Shown piece by piece: positions 35,964 through 46,125 of a DNA stretch of 46,125 nucleotides. The translations under genes and the position numbers were made by a program. The notes beneath the pieces were generated by a model. It was given only the letters and a program-made list of their open reading frames with translations, searched no databases and was not told the origin of the DNA. How positions within the stretch are numbered: position 1 is the stretch's first letter; every line of letters starts with the position of its first letter. The stretch spans positions 39,259-85,383 of the forward strand of contig NAOQ01000218.1 of the NCBI GenBank assembly GCA_002751075.1. The letters run 5' to 3'. The DNA is from Ichthyophonus hoferi (Eukaryota; Opisthokonta; Ichthyosporea; Ichthyophonida; Ichthyophonidae).

Positions 35964-36131
35964 TCAATGAATCGGTTGTGGAGTAATTTTTAGGGTCAAA
36001 GTTTGCTTACCTGTATGAGGTAAGTTTTTCAAATTGTACCCACTCTGCTGAATTGCAATTGTGGTGCCTTCCATTGAGTCTACTCCAATCCTGTCTCTTT
36101 TAGAATCTACTGTTCCAATGAAAATAGATAC
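35964..36131 (-). pseudogene. Fragment of the unrecognised modular family, beside the Copia LTR
   Basis: On the minus strand a DSKRDRIGVDS...NLKNLPH pattern matches the QRLRIGV...FKNLPH pattern at 29520-29625. The similarity appears to run up to, or slightly into, the edge of the Copia 3' LTR at 36132, which would mean the Copia element landed in an older copy of this family. Confidence 0.4.
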
Positions 36132-36411
36132 TGTAGCAGTTAATTTACTTGATTGTCTGTCCTTAATCTGCCCCAAAATCTAATATACATAGATTGAGCT
36201 GATATCTGATTCAACTACCTAGATAAACTCACACATTACATTTATTCAAAAATCTGGCGCAGAACCAGTCTGGGTTTAGTTTATATACGTTATTAATGTT
36301 GGTATTAATTAGCTAACGTCCAGTCAGGATCATTAGTAACAACATATAGGTTAGCTAATCGCGTCACATCTTTCGAACAGTTGTCATGTGACGCCCTCTC
36401 TAATATGAACA
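36132..36411 (-). repeat. Copia 3' LTR
   Basis: 280 bp; read on the minus strand it begins TGTTCATATT and ends GCTACA. It shares many short blocks with 43218-43501, such as AATGTTGGTATTA, CAGTCTGGG/CTAGTCTGGG and TATAGGTTA. Confidence 0.75.
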
Positions 36412-36756
36412 CATCTAAAATAGGAGTAGTTTCACATTATGAAATTTTAACATAGTATATATATATATATACATAGTAATGCAAATAGAAAATATAGACA
36501 TACATTTTAAAAATTCAAACCTCAATATTGATGCAGTACGTTGAACAGTCCTTTAGTCTGATCAGTTGCATCACATTTAATCAATTGGTACCTGTCGGAT
36601 TTTGGTAAATAGATCTGCAGCATTCAATTTGGTGTGTTGACATACTTAAGCATGATCTTACTATTGGCTATTTCCTCCTGCACCAAATATTGACATAATG
36701 CAATATATTTGATTCTAGAGCTAAGTACCATGGCTTCTGTCATTAACATTTATTAG

Positions 36757-37490
36757 AAATAGGATTAGTATCGGTTGTACTCAGTTCTATCAGGCTGTCG
36801 TCGTTAGGTAAAGTGCAGGCTAAAACTCTAACTACCTGCTCTTGAATCTTCACTCTGTTGATCAATGGATATAGAAGCTTTTAGCTTCTTAATTAATGAT
36901 GTATTGTATTTGTGATAACTGTAATCTAATTGTAGCTGTGCATATAGAGTGAAGGTATTATTATTATCAGAATAATCAACATCAGACTCAACTAGTTGGC
37001 CTGATAGCAAAACATCTGAATTATCTACTTCAGCTTCTTTGACAATTATAGGCATAACATGAAAAAACATAAAACACATAAATTGAACAGTAAATATTGA
37101 CGACTGAGAACAGTATTTATTGTTAGTTGTTTTTGTTCCTCTTGCACTTTCATGATCTTTGTTTAACGCAAGTGTTAATTTTAATTAACACTCACATAAC
37201 TGCACTCAATAATCTAAATAGGACCAATCATATATATTCTTATTAGCTAATACAATTTATGAAAGATCATAAAGACCCACTAAGATTGTTTTATCCCAAT
37301 AATTTTATACAATCGTGTCCTTATTTAGATGGCTTTTAAAATAATTCATTCATGTAAGTGCTTGCAAACTATGTAACAAAAATTAATTTAAACTACGTGT
37401 TCATTCAGAGTTAATGGTCTTGTAACAAAAAAAAAAAAAAAAAATAACACAAAAAAGGCATTGAACGTTTTGGTTTCAACAACATTGATA
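36757..37490 (-). repeat. Dispersed repeat R1 (longest copy), nested in Copia
   Basis: Matches 26988-27560 along its left and middle parts and 3310-3641 along its right part, so it bridges the two. It lies between Copia RNase H and the Copia 3' LTR and accounts for extra length there. An 84-codon minus-strand frame at 37079-36828 is rich in Asp/Ser/Asn and matches the coding-like copy at 30540-30190. It contains an A-run of about 20 at 37425-37444. Class unknown; the TGTTAA and TTTCAACA edges of the right part are LTR-like. Confidence 0.55.
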
Positions 37491-37505
37491 ATCTGTTATT
37501 ATCTA

Positions 37506-37703
37506 TTATTGAGACTTCAAGCTGTCCTTGCTGACCTTATTATTGAAGAAATGCTCTAACCACGCTGACGTCATCACTGGATCGGTTAGGGCCACAAATT
37601 CAGCTTTTGTACTACTCATCATAGTTAAGCCTTGCATATGTAAACACCAAAATACTAGAGCACCATTAGTCATGCCTACATAATTGAAGGTTGACTTTAA
37701 CAT
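37506..37703 (-). pseudogene. Copia RNase H domain remnant
   Basis: The minus-strand frame carries the Copia RNase H signature: FNYVGMTNGALVFWC, then a MSSTKAEFVAL segment corresponding to the family's SSTEAEY-AL motif, and a TSAWLEHFF segment. It is the C-terminal domain of Copia pol and a fossil. Confidence 0.85.
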
Positions 37704-38799
37704 TTCTGGAAAGCTTATATAATCACTATCGGAGTAAGTAACTAGATTTGGCTTTCTGGAGCAGTATACTATACTTAAATCAGGTATATCCCTAATATAT
37801 GCTAATATTATCCTCCAAATTTTTATGTGTTCTACGTGGGGGGCACTTGTAAAATATTCAAGAAAACCTGCACGGCAGCTAAGGGCAAGTACAATGCATG
37901 CACCATAAAATAAGGCACAACTCAGAAATATATTGTAAGGAACCAGAGATTTCCGTTTGGCTAAGAAGCTGTTTTTGAAATTTGAAAAATTGGATCTGAG
38001 TTATGGTTCGAGATGTCACTAATGACTATGTCACCAGCTGAGTTTTTTAATTATTTTTCCATACAAGATCCCTTTTGGGTGATCTTGTTTGTTCTCTTAT
38101 TGGGTTCAGAATATGGAAATTTATCGATCGATATTTTTACTTCTAAATATGTTAATTTGAGTTAACTGTTTAATTATTATAGAGGTCAAAAGGTTGATCT
38201 AATGAAAATTTATTTTAGTAAATAATATTCTCTTTATGCTAACATATACAGTTATTATATAAATAAATAAGAAAGTATGTATAAATACCAGAACAGAACT
38301 CATGATTCTTTTAAGTTTTCAAAATTACCAAAGCTGGCGTTGTGCACTTGCTTTTATACTGGATTGTTCATTATTTTAAGACCAGATTGATTAATTAATT
38401 CCATTTAAAATTAATCGCATACTAAAGTTTAGCTCTTTGTTATTACGGCAGTAGCATAGTTGATGATGTTTGTATCTTGTCCACCAGTAATATCACTTTT
38501 TCTCATGAGAAGGTCAAAAATAGATTTATTGGCAGAGAACAAATCATTATTTTGTTCAGTATAGTCTCATTTTCCAAACAATAATTTAGGAGCATCTTTG
38601 AGGTCACTTGTCAAACTTTCATATATAGACATAGTCATTTCACCCTTGTTGAAAATATTCCCCATGACCATATATATGCTGATGATCACAAATTACAGCT
38701 GATCATTCCATAACAGTAATCCCCATCAGATATGACTGCATCTGACAGATAATAAATACCATAATTAATTTCAGAGAACATACTATCAACAAAGCAAAA

Positions 38800-38982
38800 T
38801 CACTGAGCAAATGGAAGAATCAACTCAAAGAAATATATATGGACCACAGAGTATAGATGGCATAATTCAGTGAGGGCACCAAAATATGGTAGCATTTTTA
38901 AATCACTAATATAGCCAATAAAGATACCTCCTATTCCCCAGGCACAAAATTTGGAATCCATTGAAGCTTTAAAGACAGCCAA
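38800..38982 (-). pseudogene. Copia post-integrase segment remnant
   Basis: The minus-strand frame has KFCAWGIGGIFIGYISDLKM, matching the family's K-D-KA-KGIFLGY...KGY segment between integrase and reverse transcriptase. Fossil. Confidence 0.7.
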
Positions 38983-39083
38983 ACAGCCTCAAAACCCCCA
39001 GGCTGTTTGTAGAAGAAGTACAATCATTGGTCCAAGAAGCAAATGGGAACACCTAATCCATAAATGCAGATGTTGGTGTCATA

Positions 39084-39480
39084 TTATGAATGTAGTTCTG
39101 GGTCAAAAAATATTCCACACAAAAAACCACTAAGGGCCTGAGCTATAACCATGCTGGCCCTGATTGCATTTACAATGGACTCATTTTTCACTAATGGCAT
39201 TTTGAGCATTGCTACTATAATAATTGTTTGTAGATGGGCAATCCAATATTGAGCAAGGTAATTCCGGAATTTTTGGTTTACAAATTCAAAACCATTGTTG
39301 CTTAACACCTTCTTTATCAAGCACGTGCTTACATGTTCAACTTGTAGTACCATTGTTCAAACTAATCCAATAAATACAACATTATTGTGTTCAATGGATT
39401 TGTTTTGTAATCAACTGTAGCAGTGTATGATGACTCCACTTGCAAATTATAGAACATGCCCTGATTATCTTCCTCTGATT
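39084..39480 (-). pseudogene. Copia integrase core remnant
   Basis: Minus-strand sequence carries VLSNNGFEFVNQKFRNYL and IAHLQT, corresponding to the SDNGGEFVN-EF motif and G-I-H of the DDE integrase, followed by the N-x-x-IV-A-RAS/M segment. Fossil. Confidence 0.8.
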
Positions 39481-39699
39481 ATTCTCTTGATTCAGCTTTA
39501 CTGGATCTTTGGCTGGTGGAGTTAGCGTCTTCTTTAAAAAGATGCCTTTGGGTGAGTTGATCATCACTTAAGTCTGGAGAGGAACGTATGCTCTGTTTTT
39601 TATTGTCTTTGATGGCTATGGATTCTGACCTGTTGGCATAATTATTTATAATTTTTGCTTGAAAATAGCAATTGTCCTAATTGATGTCTCTTGACCTGG

Positions 39700-41300
39700 A
39701 GGACTCGTAACTACTTAGTTAATGTACATTAAGTATATATACTTAAGTTTAGTATTTTAACTTGTAATCAGCATCCAGACTAAGTCCAGGTATGCTGGTT
39801 GTTATATAATTGTTAGATTGTGTCAAGCTAAGTTGATCACATTATTATTACACATGTATAACATATTTCCTAGTAGGAACTGAACGTGACTGTTCTATAG
39901 CATGTTCTTAGGAACAATCTGTTCAATGATTATCTAAAGGATTATTCAGGAACTTATATTTCAACTGCTGTTATAAAAATCAACTAATGACTATTCAAAG
40001 GATCATTTACGAATTTACATATTACGCTTATCGTTAATCACTGTATGTATTATTAAAAACCAATGATCGAACACTATTTAAAGTCACAATTAATTTACAC
40101 TCTAGACTGCATTAAACATTTAGTTCAATTTTTTTGAATCTTCACTGCTTATCATAGACTCTGCGTCACTGTCAATGGATATATGATGTCCCTCTTTTAC
40201 TTCACTAAATTTGGGACTTTTAATAATATCAAACTCCTCAGGGTGGTTTCTTAAAATATCCTTGTCACTTGTGTCAGAAGAAAATTGAACGTGTTGCTTT
40301 TTCTTTTTTTTCTACAGATCCAATTTAGTTGTAATTGCTGTGGCAGTCTTACGTTTGACTCATGGGGCAATAGGAGTTGAAAAATCTCTTCTCTTAACTG
40401 TCATTACTTTTTATTACAGCGGATAAATATTATGTATTTTACTTTCTTGTTCTACATTATGAAACTAGGATCCAAATTAAGTTTGTGATTATTTGTTTTA
40501 TAGTGGTTGATTCAAGTCAATCCCAGTTGACCATGTGATAAGCATTTGAGGTAAGCATATTATCAAATAGAAACTATTATTTAATGTTGTCAGCAACATA
40601 TTGTCTGGTGATTATTTAAAGGATCATTCTGGATGCTATGTATCATGTATATATCATAAATCACTATGTGAGATTAAATGCCAATGACCAAGACTATCTA
40701 AAACCACGGTAGATTTCCATTCTAGACTGCATTAAACATCTAGTCGTAATTAATTATAATTAATTAATGTCTAATTCTTAATTACTGATTGAAACCCCAT
40801 TCTAAACGCTTTCCAACATTTACATAAAAAATATGTATTTTTGAACAATACATTATGAAGTATTTGGCCAAACACTTGTATGGGATAAAATACTTTAACG
40901 CTAATTATTAATGATGTAATTGATTTAATTAGTTTATATTAATTAAGTTTTAAGTCCTAATTACTGATTTTAACCTCATTCTAAACGCTACACAACAATT
41001 AGAGGCTCAATGCTATAAAAACAAAAACTATTTTTGTATAAGACATGAACTATTCGGCTAAACCCTTGTATGGGCTAAAATAGTCAGCATTAATTAGATC
41101 TAATTATTGTCATCATTGGTTTAATTAATTAATATTAATTAATGTCCAAGTCTTAATTACTGATTGTAATTTCATTCTAAATACTTTTTGACATTTAGAG
41201 GTTCAATGCTATATAAACAATAAGTATTGTTGTGCAAGTCATCATAAATGTCTTAGCTAAACACTTATAATAGCTAAAATACGTTAAACATTGTGCCTGA
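39700..41300. repeat. Insertion within Copia, with internal direct and tandem repeats
   Basis: This stretch separates the GAG-pre-integrase zone from the integrase core. A block at about 39915-40130 is repeated at about 40600-40745 (shared CTAAAGGATTATTC-like sequence, then a CTAGACTGCATTAAACAT-TAGT motif). A tandem repeat follows: three AT-rich units of about 180-195 bp, marked by TAATTACTGATT at 40779, 40958 and 41154, each with TTCTAAACGCT- and GGCTAAA/CACTTGTATGGG-like blocks. Between the direct repeats, 40130-40430 has acidic, Ser-rich coding-like sequence on the minus strand. Edges are approximate. Confidence 0.55.
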
Positions 41301-41309
41301 ATCTATTTA

Positions 41310-41528
41310 TCAACTCCATTCAACCACAATCATGAACAACCATTTATTACCAGATTTAGTTAATGGAAAAAGACTAATTAGATTGAAACTGCAGCAATCC
41401 AGTTTTCCCACAACAGCATGCTCACAAACTAGGAATGCCACAGTCAGAATCTTGGCTTTAGTGCAATACATACATTTCAACTGTTGAAACTTATCCGCCA
41501 ATGAAATTACAGCCGCCTTGGCAAGCAA
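41310..41528 (-). pseudogene. Copia GAG-pre-integrase remnant
   Basis: Minus-strand frame with CEHAVVGKLDCCSFN, corresponding to the family's C-x-x-C-x-x-GK-x-x-x-x-SF motif just before the integrase. Fossil. Confidence 0.6.
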
Positions 41529-41749
41529 TTAGACCACTTGGATATTCACTCGACCATGTGTCAATGTAATGGCATCATACGTACCAGCACATTTTTCTAC
41601 TGAAGTTGGCTGCCTAAAGACCACATTTACATTTCAATTTTTTTTCCCAGACATACCGAGTCTTTCTTACCATCTCACTTTCCAATGACTTCATTTAAGT
41701 GTTTAATCATTAACGAACCCAAATGTCTTTTAAAGTGTGTGTCATAACT

Positions 41750-41990
41750 TTATTCAATTGCCTTAATCCCAATTGTGATTGAACACATGCATCCAGGAAT
41801 AAATAGTAAATTTGGAAGTATCACATCTCATGGCATTCCCTCAGCTGCAGTTCAAATTACCACTGAACCTTTTCTAGAAACCATACTATGATTATCACCA
41901 TCTCAATAAACACACACATGAATATTAACTATAGTGTGAGACAGTATTTTGTAATAAACAGGTGCAAAATTACATGAAGCATCCATATTA
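41750..41990 (-). pseudogene. Copia aspartic-protease region remnant
   Basis: Minus-strand sequence carries an MDASCNFAPVY segment in place of the LDSGAS-HMTP active-site region, then a GDNHSMVSRKGSVVI segment and VILPNLLFIPG, matching the family's GDG...I-G-G and L-DVLYVPG landmarks. Fossil. Confidence 0.6.
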
Positions 41991-42049
41991 TAGAGTAACC
42001 TTTCCCATTTATTAGAAAGTTTTAGAAGCTGCTCACTAGATGCCATCAT

Positions 42050-43000
42050 CAGATATTGGGTGGGTTAGTCAAAGTCCACCTCCCTGGATGGCTACCATTG
42101 GGAACCATTGAGATGCCCATATGTTAATTCTGTCCTTGCCAATGCCATATTTTCTTGAATAGCGGTCCTAACCTGATTGTTGAGTTCCCAACATCCCTCT
42201 TGGTACATGACACAATTTAAAGTATCCGGATCTGAATCCTAGCAATGCCAATGGGAAAAGTTGGAATTTATAAGAGGACCAGTGTTGTCCAGATTAAGGT
42301 CATTGCACCCCTTTAGAAAATCCAGACAGGCTGTGTAGGGATGACCAGTCCTTTTGAAACACAACACCAATACGTCACTTGAAAAGTATCCCAACTAAGA
42401 CTCCCATGTGAATTGATCTGAGCAGCCACAGCCAACTCAACCCAATTTTAAATATCAGCTCTGGTGGCCTGTTCCTAGCCCACCAAAGCCATCTGGAAGC
42501 TGTTCAAGTCAAATATTCTTTCATTGGCTCCCTTAAAAGTCATTTTGAAGACACGTTATTTTGCAATAGACGCCATAATGCACAGATACTCTATTTCCTG
42601 GTTGAGTACATTGCCCATCACCTGGATTTGGCCTTGAAGATGAATGCCTTAGTCAATATATATCCGTGCAGATTTATCAGACCACTTATGATTGTTGATG
42701 TACTCCAGTTATCATGACAACCTTGTTTTTCTTCAATAAATTTTAGTAGAGTGTCTTGATTTATCACAGCATCTAATACAATAAGGGCTTAATGAGATAC
42801 CACATTTATTTTGGATGCCCTCATCAAGGGTAAGTAGCACAAGGTACCATATGAAAATCTCTTAATCTGAAGCGTCTTTACTGTTGAGATGCTGCACTTC
42901 CATCATTGGGCCTTCTTTAGTAAGGTGAACATATGACAATGCCAAAAAGAGGCAAAGACCCTATCCATTCATGTTTGGTAGTTGTTCATGTCAGATGTTT
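42050..43000 (-). pseudogene. Copia gag-like region remnant
   Basis: Lies between the primer-binding site and the protease remnant on the minus strand, the place of gag. Protein-like composition is seen in places, but no zinc-knuckle could be picked out. Assignment rests mainly on position. Confidence 0.4.
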
Positions 43001-43200
43001 TCAGCTAAAATGTTTCCAAAACGTTATAGCTGAAAACATTCGACAGTTCATACCAAGCATGACCTTCTTAAATTTAAACAAAGGGGGATTCCTAATTGAG
43101 ATAGTCTAAAATGGTAGTGGAAGTTGCATGATGCTAAGAAGAAAATATATAAATATATTCAACTAATAAACTAATCTATTAAAATATGTAGCAGTGTACA

Positions 43201-43217
43201 TGCTGGGCCCATAACCC
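43201..43217 (-). other. Copia primer-binding site, initiator tRNA-Met anticodon arm
   Basis: On the minus strand, directly after the LTR end, GGGTTATGGGCCCAGCA is complementary to the anticodon arm of initiator tRNA-Met (GCUGGGCCCAUAACCC). Drosophila copia is known to prime from a 5' half of initiator tRNA-Met at the same internal site, so this fits Copia and fixes the inner edge of the 5' LTR. Confidence 0.85.
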
Positions 43218-43501
43218 TGTGACAGTTCATTTAATTAATTAACTGCTTCTAATAAACTCTAAAAGCCAACACACTTAGATTGAGCTTCTGTCCGATTTAA
43301 CTACTAAGATAAGCTTGTACATTGTGTTTATAAATACAAAACGCTTGCCCAGAACTAGTCTGGGCTTAACTTATATACTTTATCAATGTTGGTATTAGTT
43401 AATTAACGTCTAGTTGGAATCCTTAGTTAAATGTATAGGTTACCTAATCTTATCACATCTTCAGAACAATTGACGTGACTGATATCCTATTGGTACCTAC
43501 A
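43218..43501 (-). repeat. Copia 5' LTR
   Basis: 284 bp; read on the minus strand it begins TGTAGGTACC and ends TGTCACA just before the primer-binding site. Similar to 36132-36411, including a matching inner end (TGTGACAGTTCATTTAATTA against TGTAGCAGTTAATTTACTTG). Confidence 0.75.
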
Positions 43502-44202
43502 CTACTTGTAATTTGTGGTATGCGTATCTGTTCTATGTGGAAATATGCTAATAATTGCTTGTCTAAAATTTTCTTCTGCTTAAGCTTAATTTGATATCTA
43601 GTCATTGTCTTTTAAAAGAAGCTGGCTGTTTTATGTCTCTGATCAGGTGCCTACCAATTAGATTTAGTTTATTAGTTTTGATACTTCCAGTGGGTTAACC
43701 TGGCACTTGGTGTTTTCTAATCATTTGTATGCTTAGATCCATAAAGAACACACAATAACAAAGCTAATGTTCTTTTATACTTAAACAACTAGAATACCTA
43801 AGAGTTTTCACCAAGTATACCAAAGTTCACGTTGTATTATACACTATTATTCAGTTTGATTAATTCAGTTTCAACATGATTGTTAATATAGTGATGTAAT
43901 AATACCTTATGCTTCTACTGATAAGGTTATTTGCAATAAAATTATTAAGACAACACCACTACTTCTTAACTTAATATTATGCAGAAATGTTAACGCTACA
44001 CTATATATATAAAACCAAATATTGTATGTGATGAGCTTGTATAATGTATAGATTGTTGTTCCTGTTGTAGTTGATGCTAAAAAATGATAGGAGCCTTGGG
44101 AATCATAAGATCACATGATGCCAATGATAATTGTTGTGCATATCATGATTGCTTATGATGGTAACTTCCTCTCAGAAATTGTTCTCAACATATAGCGTAA
44201 CA
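43502..44202. other. AT-rich spacer between LTR elements
   Basis: No gene or repeat recognised. Confidence 0.4.
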
Positions 44203-46125
44203 TATGGCACAAGTAGTAAGCTCGTAGTAGTAATGTCATTGTAAATTAGTGATGCCACCTTAGTGAGCCATTTATGTCACATACAGATTGTCCTAATATG
44301 TGGAAAATTTAATTTTGGTAGATGTAATCTATGCACGATGTAACTTTATCTTTGATTTATTTTATCTTGACCTCAAATAAGGTATATAAACAGGTTTAAG
44401 ACAAATTCTGAGACATGGATTTATAAAATAAATTTATTCTGTCATTACAAGGTAGATGAATATTTAATAAAGCATTAGAACCTCTGTCTCATCCATAGCT
44501 ATTGTGGTTACAGGAAACTAGAGGTCCTACCTATTTCAGATTTGCTATGACAGTGTTTTGGGACCCAGCACATTCTCAAATGTCAGAGTTGTGATACTAG
44601 TATACTTTATGACAATAAATTCTCATGACATTTTGCCAAAAACATATCAGTGTGTAACAGGCTCCTGTTTTCTTGCTAGGATGTGTAGTCAATCTCCTAA
44701 TTTGTCAGGACGCCATATTAATGTTATTTCTGGACACACACTGCGTATAGTAGCAGAGTTCATGGTAATACTTAGTTTCTTCTCTTTGGTCAATTAATTG
44801 CTACAACATGAGGATTGCCTTTATTGTTGCCCTGTTTCACTCTTGGTATGTGTTCTATAACATCTTTGGCTTTTTTTATATGTGGGTTATCTGCATTAAT
44901 CAGAGTATGAATTTATTGTCATATCAAGACCCAATGCAGTTATAAGAAAGAAAAATGCACTTTTATAAGTTGAATAGGTTTTAATAGATCATAATTGGTG
45001 TTAAATCAATAGAAGTAGTTTAGTTTGAATGTTAGCCTTAGGAGCTTATAGAGTTATATTGATTATTTCAAGTAATTTAATTATATGTTAGCTCAGTCTA
45101 TGCTAGGTAACCTTAAAATCATAGTAATGCTGTTATTTATTTGTATTTATTGCTAAGCCATTTGAATTATTGTTTATGGTCACTCTACGTTGCAGAGGTC
45201 AGGAATTAGTTTATGCTTGCTTTGCATTGTAAAGGTCAGAAGTTTATTGTTTATGCTGTTCGGTCATTTATTGGTGGTCATTTTTTATTTATTATAAGTA
45301 ATATGTTTATAACTTAGCTTGGTCTAGATAATTGTACTAAGGAGCATATAAAATATAATTTTCAATTAATAGCTGTCAATATATATATTTTTAAAGGTAG
45401 GGTGGCATCTCTTGTAGAAATAATGCTATAGTTATGGATATGAGTGCTCACTAGTGTAATGTGGTATTAACTTGCGTAGTTTATAGTCATAATGGTATCA
45501 ATTTTTATGTAATTAATTATTTGTATGACATGTGCTTACCTTCTCTATACCGGGCCATTTGTTTTTGTATATATTTTTAGATAAATATTTAATAGTATTG
45601 TTGATGTTGTTAATTTTTAATAAGTTAATACATACAATTAGTTAGGAAACATATGTGGTGAAACATCAGTCTTGGGATAAATCTAGATTTCTAGAAAGAT
45701 AATATTAACTAATAAGTTTTCAATTATAAGTGATTAATATTTTAGAGGAAAAGCCCTTAGCTATTTTGGTTAAGGTGGTGGCGTTTATTACATTTATGTG
45801 ATGAAAAACTAATTTAGGGGAAGGTGCTAAGCAGCAGGTGAGGAATCATATTGGATGAATAAGAATGGCATTTAGGACAGTGAGCTGCTCCAAAGAAGAT
45901 GGCAATTAATACTTTAGTGTGTGAATAAACCCTAGTCTTAAGATAGAGCTAGGCTTAGGGTATGTGCCAGAAGTAATAAGTTCCTAGCATTGAAGTCATT
46001 GTAAATTGGTGAAGTCACCTTCGTGTGCCATTTATATGTTACATGCAGATTGTCCTAGTATGTGGTAAGATTTATTTGTGGTAACTGTAATATATTTATA
46101 ATGCAACTTGATCTTTATTTTCTGA
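44203..46125 (+). mobile_element. Short LTR element, family L2, running off the window edge
   Basis: A 5' LTR at about 44203-44535 and a second copy in the same orientation beginning near 45961 and cut by the window end. Shared starting blocks are TG-GCA/GCC, GTAATAAG/GTAGTAAG, GTCATTGTAAATT-GTGA and ACAGATTGTCCTA-TATGTGG/TATGTGGTAA. The LTR has GTATATAAACAGG as TATA box and TTAATAAAG as polyadenylation signal. The interior is only about 1.4 kb and shows no gag or pol motif; the longest frame (44558-44797) is not recognised. It looks like a non-autonomous (TRIM/LARD-like) fossil. The two LTRs look more alike than the Copia pair, so it may be younger. Confidence 0.6.

Larger units (their letters stand above)
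36132..43501 (-). mobile_element. Copia-family LTR retrotransposon fossil with nested insertions
   Basis: An old, broken minus-strand Copia element bounded by similar LTRs at 43218-43501 (5') and 36132-36411 (3'). Parts in family order: primer-binding site 43201-43217; gag-like region about 43000-42050; protease-like region about 41990-41750; GAG-pre-integrase zone 41528-41310; integrase core about 39480-39084; post-integrase segment 38982-38800; weak reverse-transcriptase remains about 38600-38400; RNase H 37703-37506. That order (integrase before RT) is Copia-type. About 7.4 kb in all, against about 5 kb for the family; the excess is explained by insertions at about 39.7-41.3 kb and about 36.76-37.49 kb. 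It carries well over a dozen breaks and cannot be active. LTRs look only about 70% alike by eye, so it is ancient. No matching target-site duplication was found. Confidence 0.8.

Noticed and set aside
1-46125. CRISPR arrays, bacterial operons, tRNA or 5S rRNA genes
   Set aside because: No regular short repeats with unique spacers, no ribosome-binding-site-led gene strings, and no paired A/B boxes or cloverleaf were found; the only tRNA-like match is the Copia primer site.

Overview
The window is nuclear DNA from an animal, or a close unicellular relative of animals. It is AT-rich and intron-rich, with GT-AG introns of roughly 150-950 bp, long intergenic stretches, microsatellites and worn transposons. 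The three host proteins and the snoRNA are conserved across eukaryotes and metazoans. An early-branching animal such as a sponge would fit, but the window cannot settle the species.

Four host genes are supported. (1) Mitochondrial citrate synthase (CS) runs 13650-19144 on the + strand in 13 exons, with all phases consistent and the catalytic His/His/Asp present. (2) A penta-EF-hand calcium-binding protein of the sorcin/grancalcin/peflin type runs 25563 to about 22437 on the - strand in seven exons; the last one is tentative. (3) Ribosomal protein eL8 (RPL7A) runs 33919-32757 on the - strand; its first coding exon holds only the ATG. (4) The RPL7A intron carries a C/D-box snoRNA recognised as U14 (SNORD14), with both 18S-complementary domains, the C and D boxes and a closing stem. 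The genes look independent; the only functional link is that RPL7A and U14 both serve ribosome production and would share one transcript.

Layout from the left. 1-3700: worn coding-like sequence with an internal direct repeat, then a dispersed repeat. 3750-6050: an eight-unit satellite of a ~170-bp core alternating with GATA/GGTA simple repeat. 6050-13640: AT-rich sequence without a recognisable gene. 13650-19990: CS, followed by a degenerate tandem copy of its last exon and a ~200-bp tandem repeat. 20000-22430: mostly empty. 22437-25563: the penta-EF gene. 25600-32700: tandem and dispersed repeats, broken coding-like fragments of an unrecognised modular family, and a 505-base assembly gap. 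32718-33985: RPL7A/U14. 34700-46125: LTR-element territory. This holds an old minus-strand Copia fossil (36132-43501) with paired ~280-bp LTRs and a primer-binding site matching the anticodon arm of initiator tRNA-Met, with other repeats nested inside it. A second, shorter LTR family lies at 34768 and at 44203 to beyond the right edge.

Boundaries of exons, LTRs and repeats were read by eye. No alignment or database search was run.
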